Assembly: GCA_035236585.1 (NCBI GenBank) | Contig: CP141130.1 | Location: 75,959,944-76,023,943 of the forward strand | Length of the DNA: 64,000 bases | Direction of reading: 5' to 3' | DNA from: Warburgia ugandensis | Lineage: Eukaryota; Streptophyta; Magnoliopsida; Canellales; Canellaceae | Shown: in pieces, positions 58,852 through 64,000 of the stretch | Layout of the letters: each line of letters opens with the position of its first letter | Numbering within the stretch: position 1 is the stretch's first letter | Program-made: the position numbers and the translations under genes | Notes under the pieces: model-generated | Told to the model about the DNA's origin: nothing | Seen by the model: the letters and a program-made list of their open reading frames with translations, nothing else | The model's database searches: none

Positions 58852-61800
58852 GGAAAAAAATAAATCCACTTGGTTTCCAACTTTGGTTTATCTTTTCCAT
58901 CTTAGGAAACATGTGCACCACTTTATGTGTCATGCACATGATGTTGAATGTTGTCCCATTAATTTAAGTTGTCATCCCATGTTAATATCCATCCATGGAT
59001 TCCCATTACTATATTTTCATGCTTTGTATCATAGTGTGTAATTATGTTTTCATTTAGAAAGCAAAATCATCACACTTGTTCCATGTGCATGGATCCTAAA
59101 TCATGAGCATGTTTCTAAGTTTCTTTTTACTTTAGTAGTTCTTTAGCTTGCCTATTAAATCATTACATGTTAATTTAGATAAGTGTTATTCGGTGCATTA
59201 GGATCATTTGCTCTTTAGTTTCCAATTGTTGCATCTTGTATTATCTTTTCATCACGAACTATGCGCATCATTCTTGATGATTTTGTGCGTAGTGAGTGAT
59301 TGATTTCCTTGCTTATTTTTGCATATTTTCTTATATTAGTTCCATTAGTTTATTATGCTTTATTTACAGAGTTTCTAATTTTCTTTATTAGAAAGTTTTA
59401 ATTTAGAAAATTTTTAGGAAAGTTTCTAAGTTTAGCTTGTTTTTAGCATCCTTACATATATCCATGTTTTACATTCATGCTAAGTTTCCATACTTAGTGT
59501 AGGTTAAAAATCTTATTATCTTGGCTAGGTTAAGTTGCTTAAGTAAGGACCTACTAATCACACAAATAGTTCGATTCCTCATGGGATTGACCTCCGTCGC
59601 ATGAATTTAATATAATTGATTCTTGCACTTGCGAGTTAACTTAAAAATCGCAACAAATATGCTTGGATGACTACAAAAATATCATCAACAGAATATGATG
59701 AGGAAATTGAAAAGTTCATAGAGTTTGCACTTAGGTCAAGTGGTGATTGTAATCGAATGCAATGTCCATGCTTGAGATATAGAAACCTAAAATAGGTTAT
59801 TGTAGGTGAGTTGAGACAACATTTGTGCTTCAATAGAGTTAATGAAAGCTATCACCCCTGGATGTGGCATGGAGAGGAAATTCTTCATGGGCCCTCGGTA
59901 AGGGCGGAATACATATAGCAAAGTCAAATCAAGGTTTTATAGAGTTATTGAAAGTCGTTGATAAAATATTTTCAAAGGAGAACAAACTAGCAAAGTCAAC
60001 ATGGGCGGTAAAGAAACCCTGCCCATACTAAGTTTGAAGTATGAAAAAATACATGCATGTCCCAATGACTTCATCTTATATAGGGAGGAACACAGATAAA
60101 ACTACATGCCCAACTTATGGACATTCAAGATGGAAGCTAAAGAAGAATTCAAGTGATCGACAAGTAAAATATGTTCTTGCAAAGGTCCTATGGTATTTTC
60201 CCTTATTCTAAGGTTCCAAAGAATGTCTCCTATTAAATAAAAAATGAACAAACTAGTATGGCATGCTGAGGAGAGAGTATATGATAACTATTTACGCCAT
60301 TTAGCAGATAGCCCAACATGAAAGCTTGTAGACTTTATGTGGCCCAATTTCAGAGAAGAACTCAGAAACCTACTACTTATAATATCTGTAGACAAGATTA
60401 ATCCCCATGGTTCTACAACTAGTATGTATAGTTATTGGCCTATTATAACAGTTTGTCACACCTTTCGCCATTGTTGTGATGAGAGGAAGATCATGATATT
60501 AACTACGTTAATATCAGGCCCCAAGCAACCTAGGAATGACATTGATGTGCACTTGACTCTATTGATCGATGATCTTAGTACATTATAGAAAGCAAGGGTT
60601 GAAGTTTATGATGCATACAAGAAGGATACAATCACTCTTAACAATCTACTACTAAGGACAATACGTGAGTTTCCTGTGTATGATAATTTGGTAGGATGCA
60701 TAGTGAAGGGATACAATGCTTGTCCTATTTGTCGTGACTAATCTTGTTCCATACGGCTTCAATATGGTAGAAAGATGGAATTCCTAGGCCATAGAAGATG
60801 GTTGTACAGAAACCACCCATACCATTTTGCAAAAGAGGAATCTAATGGTTGTGTAGAGACTAGGACATCTCTTAACAGGGGAAGAAGAAGGCAATTTCAC
60901 ATACATATGACAACAACTCTAAAAGTAGTCAAAAGAAGTCAATATTCTTTGACCTTGTGTACCAAAAATCCTTGCACACATGGTACTGTGATTGATGTCA
61001 TGCACATTGAGAGAATGTTTGTGAAAGCTTAACCAATACCTTGCTTGACATACTGGGAAAAACAAAGAATTGGAAATGTAGCTTAAGCAAATCTCATTAC
61101 AATGGGTTTGAAGAGAAGGTTACATCTAGAGGATAGGGGTAGCTGAGGAACATACTTGCCAAAAGAAAATTATATGCTTGATAGAGGAGAGAGAAGAATA
61201 GTGCGAAAAACCTATCAAAGATCAAAGTCCAAATGGTTACTCTTTAAGCTTTAGAAACAATGTCTCCATGGAAGAGTTGAAACTGCTAGGGATAAAGTCA
61301 AGATTGCCATGCATTGATGCAACAACTCCTACCCATAGCAATACATTTAGTTCTACCAAATAAAGTTAGAGGATCTACTACTAAATTGTGCAACTTATTT
61401 GATACTTTATGTAAGAAGGTGGTGAATACTTTAGAATTATAAGAAATCCAGGAGCATCTAGTGACAACTTATGCATACTTGACACAATATTCCCACTATC
61501 CTTCTTTGATATCATGGTACACTTAATGGTGCACCTCATTGATGAGGTTAGGCTATGTAGACCAGTTTATTTGTGATAGACTTACCCATTTGTATGGTAC
61601 ATGGAGGTGTTAAAAAGGCATGCATGAAATCACAATCGGCTTGAGAAGTATATTACCGAATGTTACATTGTAGAAGAAGGGTGAGTTTTGCATCGATTAT
61701 TTATCAAGAGTGGATGGAATTTGAATCTCGAGAAAGAAAAAATCAAGTTGATTAATTAATTATACAAAAGTCAGTGAACCTCTCCCTAGTGGTCATGTAT

Positions 61801-62979
61801 CGACCATGGATCATAAGGAATGGGACCATGCACACCTTTATGCCTTGGGAAATATTAATGACGATGAAGTTCAGCTATACATTGAGTGAGTAATTAAAGC
61901 TCTTTCTTTGGTTTCTTTCACATTTTTCTATATATGTAGAAGGGTAATGCATTGCATGCAAGTTATATATAATTTTCATCTCTTCATTGTAGACTATTAG
62001 AGTAAGGGGCAGAGCAGTGAAGGGACTTCAAGTACCATGTTCAAGAGCAAGAGTAAGGAGAGGAATAGATTCCCTTGTTTGGTACTAGAAGTACGCTCAA
62101 ACTACCAAAGGAGCACATGGACTTCTTGAAGAGAGATATCTGGGAGATGCAAAGAAACATAAGTGGTTGCAAGATGAGTATTGTTGTTCCTTCACTACTT
62201 GGCTTTGTTAGAAGGTATTTAACTATAGTGAAATCATGATTCATTCACTTAATTGATTTGTAATATCATATGAACATATACATTAATCATCACATGGAAG
62301 ACCTTGATAAGTTAAAAGCACAACAAGGTAGTGGTGTTAAATTAGTTACTAAAGCTACTTTCTTTTGTAGTTCAAAGGACAACAATCCAATTATAGCTAG
62401 CAATACTTATTATAGGTTATATGGGATATATGGGCACTGCATTATACTTATAGAGCTATGATTGTGTGTAAGTGTGCTTGGGTGGAATAAAACAAAGATA
62501 GCATTTAAATCAATGCCCTTGAATTAACATTGGTTGTTCTTAATAAGATCAGCTATCAAAATGATTAGTTTATTTTGGCATTTTAAGTGAAATAAGCATT
62601 TTATGTATGAGATGGACATGATATGAAATGGTCAACTATTTTATCAGTCTCCCCAAGGTACTTCTATGATGAAAATGACCTAAGTGATACAGCAATTGAT
62701 TACTCTTGTATCACTACAACAATGTCATTAATTGATCTAATCAAAGAGAGTGACAGGATTATGTGCATGATGTTGGTGAGGTGGGTGCATGGGTCTAATG
62801 AGATTGTATGTGAGCAGACAATTGAAATGTAGGTAACATCTGATGTATGAATTGAAGGATAATTAATCAAGTTACACATCATATGTATACCAATCATAGG
62901 TTATATATATTAAGCAAATAATGGATGGAGACCCCCTCTACCCTTCATAGGTTACTGAGATTTTTAAGATCCAGAGAAT

Positions 62980-63490
62980 AGGAGAAAACTGTTATTATAG
63001 AGAACATAGGATGGGTTCTAACAGCCATCCTATATTTTAATACATATAAGATGATTATTCCTAAACCACCTTATATACGTAAAGTATATAAGATGGTTTA
63101 ATAGAAACCATCTTAGATTTTTCAAATAAAATTAAGGTGAAAAGCTTGAGCTGGAAAGAATTATGGATGATATAGGATAATTTTTGAATAACTATCTTAT
63201 ATTAGAATATACATCTTAAAATATATAAGCTAGTTATCATCTTATGTTATAAAAAATATAGGATGATTTTCTATGAATTTTCTTCTATATTTGAGGATTG
63301 TGAATCATCTTCATGGATAAATTTAAATATAAGACAATTTTGAGAAAACTATCCTAAAAACCATGGAACTTATAACATAAAATGGTTTTTGAAACCATCC
63401 TATATTCAATAAAATATATGACAATTATTAGAATACTATCCTATATTGTATGAATATAGGACAATTTTTAATAACTGTCCTATATTGTAA
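62980..63490 (+). repeat. Second array of short inverted repeats, CACTA type
   Basis: Units such as TATAGGACAATTTTTAATAA.TGTCCTATA, AAAATGGTTTTTGAAACCAT, ATAAGATGGTTTAATAGAAA.CATCTTA and AGGATGGGTTCTAACAGCCA.CCTATA. Arms and loop sizes equal those of the 47370-47700 array, with partly different arm words (AGGACA as well as AGATGG). It lies just after the DUF4216-like module. It may be the 3' subterminal region or an intergenic block inside the element. Confidence 0.65.
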
Positions 63491-63599
63491 TTACTTTGTA
63501 CATTTTTCACTTTGTTGATCAATAAAAATATGTAAAACTGATTATGCTAGATAGAGGATATAGAGAATAAGAAAACCCAAGTCTTAGATTTTCCTTTGT

Positions 63600-63900
63600 C
63601 ATCATTGATGAGTGCAAGAAGAATGTTCTATAAAAGCTAATGAACAATGGAGGAAATAGAAGAGTGAGCTTGCAAGAAGGTACATACTACCAAATGCCTA
63701 TGATTTATCAAATCTTCACACTATCCCTGAGTTGTATTAGAGCATCATTGACCAAGATGCATGGAATTAATTTGTACAAACCCACCTATCTTCTGATTTT
63801 GAGGTAATTACAACTAACCCAACATTTGATTCCTCTAATTATAAAAGTCAATTGTGCTTAATTATGTGTTCTTTTTGATGTGTAGGCAAAGTGTATCCAC
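63600..63900 (+). pseudogene. Possible CACTA second-gene fragment (Transposase_24-like)
   Basis: A broken frame reads ARRYILPNAYDLSNLHTIPELY, then SIIDQDAWN.FVQTHLSSDFE (63670-63805). This resembles the 'W..FV..RLS.EF' block of plant En/Spm-associated proteins (PF03004 type). A TAG/TAA splits it, and GTGTAGGCAAAG at 63882 could be an intron end. The match is short and the call is tentative. It would imply that the CACTA element continues beyond the window. Confidence 0.4.
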
Positions 63901-64000
63901 TAGTTTTGACCAACAAAATAGAATTTATCTCTCAGCGATTCCTTTCTCCACTAATCACCCTTTCCCAACCAGCCCGCCCGATTGATCTTGATTGATTAGT

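Noticed and set aside
62270-62461. Small host gene (63 aa)
   Set aside because: It falls in the right place and carries the motifs of the DUF4216-like part of the CACTA transposase.

Overview
This is a stretch of AT-rich plant nuclear DNA built almost entirely of transposable elements in several layers. I found no convincing host gene. The window suggests a flowering plant with a large, repeat-rich genome. The evidence is an RTE-clade LINE family, a Ty3/gypsy chromovirus with an initiator-tRNA-Met primer site, long LTRs with a tRNA-Asp-type primer site, CACTA (En/Spm) TNP2 transposase remnants, TRIM-type mini-LTR elements and a plastid DNA fragment. I cannot name the species. All identifications rest on reading motifs; nothing was aligned by computer.

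Layout, left to right. 1-1859: 5'-cut RTE LINE with one reading frame and four stops. 2875-3640: short tandem array of about 133-bp units, the first split by a 391-bp TRIM-like element with inverted ends (2948-3338, duplication ATCCA). 5555-8790: CACTA TNP2 fragment in which a segment of about 380 bp is repeated three times, with a second RTE LINE in the middle repeat. 9870-11715: minisatellite plus a repeat called 'R' here. 11721-25633: gypsy chromovirus (duplication ACATG), whose last pol module is split by a 2.7-kb solo LTR (20446-23166). 25739-32682: two related long LTRs in opposite orientation around a minisatellite of about 130 bp period. 34240-35290: second R copy and a related minisatellite. 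35300-45470: a largely minus-strand mosaic of LTRs, element internals, a young LINE (15-bp duplication) and a gypsy gag-protease remnant. 46190-46860: minisatellite of about 53 bp period.

47350-64000 is the clearest nest. A CACTA element has its TNP2 reading frame cut after codon 4 by an LTR retrotransposon (48162-59655, duplication AATAT). That element in turn holds a second LTR fragment, a 1236-bp head-to-head double TRIM (53944-55179, duplication ATATC) and, in its 3' LTR, a fragment of the plastid trnA-23S region. TNP2 resumes at 59661 and runs through four recognisable modules to about 62850.

The most unusual signal is the pair of TRIM-like insertions whose two outer ends are both U5 ends (TGTAA..TTACA), each with a perfect 5-bp target duplication. 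One is confirmed by an empty-site sibling in the same tandem array. This points to integration of inverted, U5-U5 ended cDNA rather than an ordinary U3-U5 linear copy.
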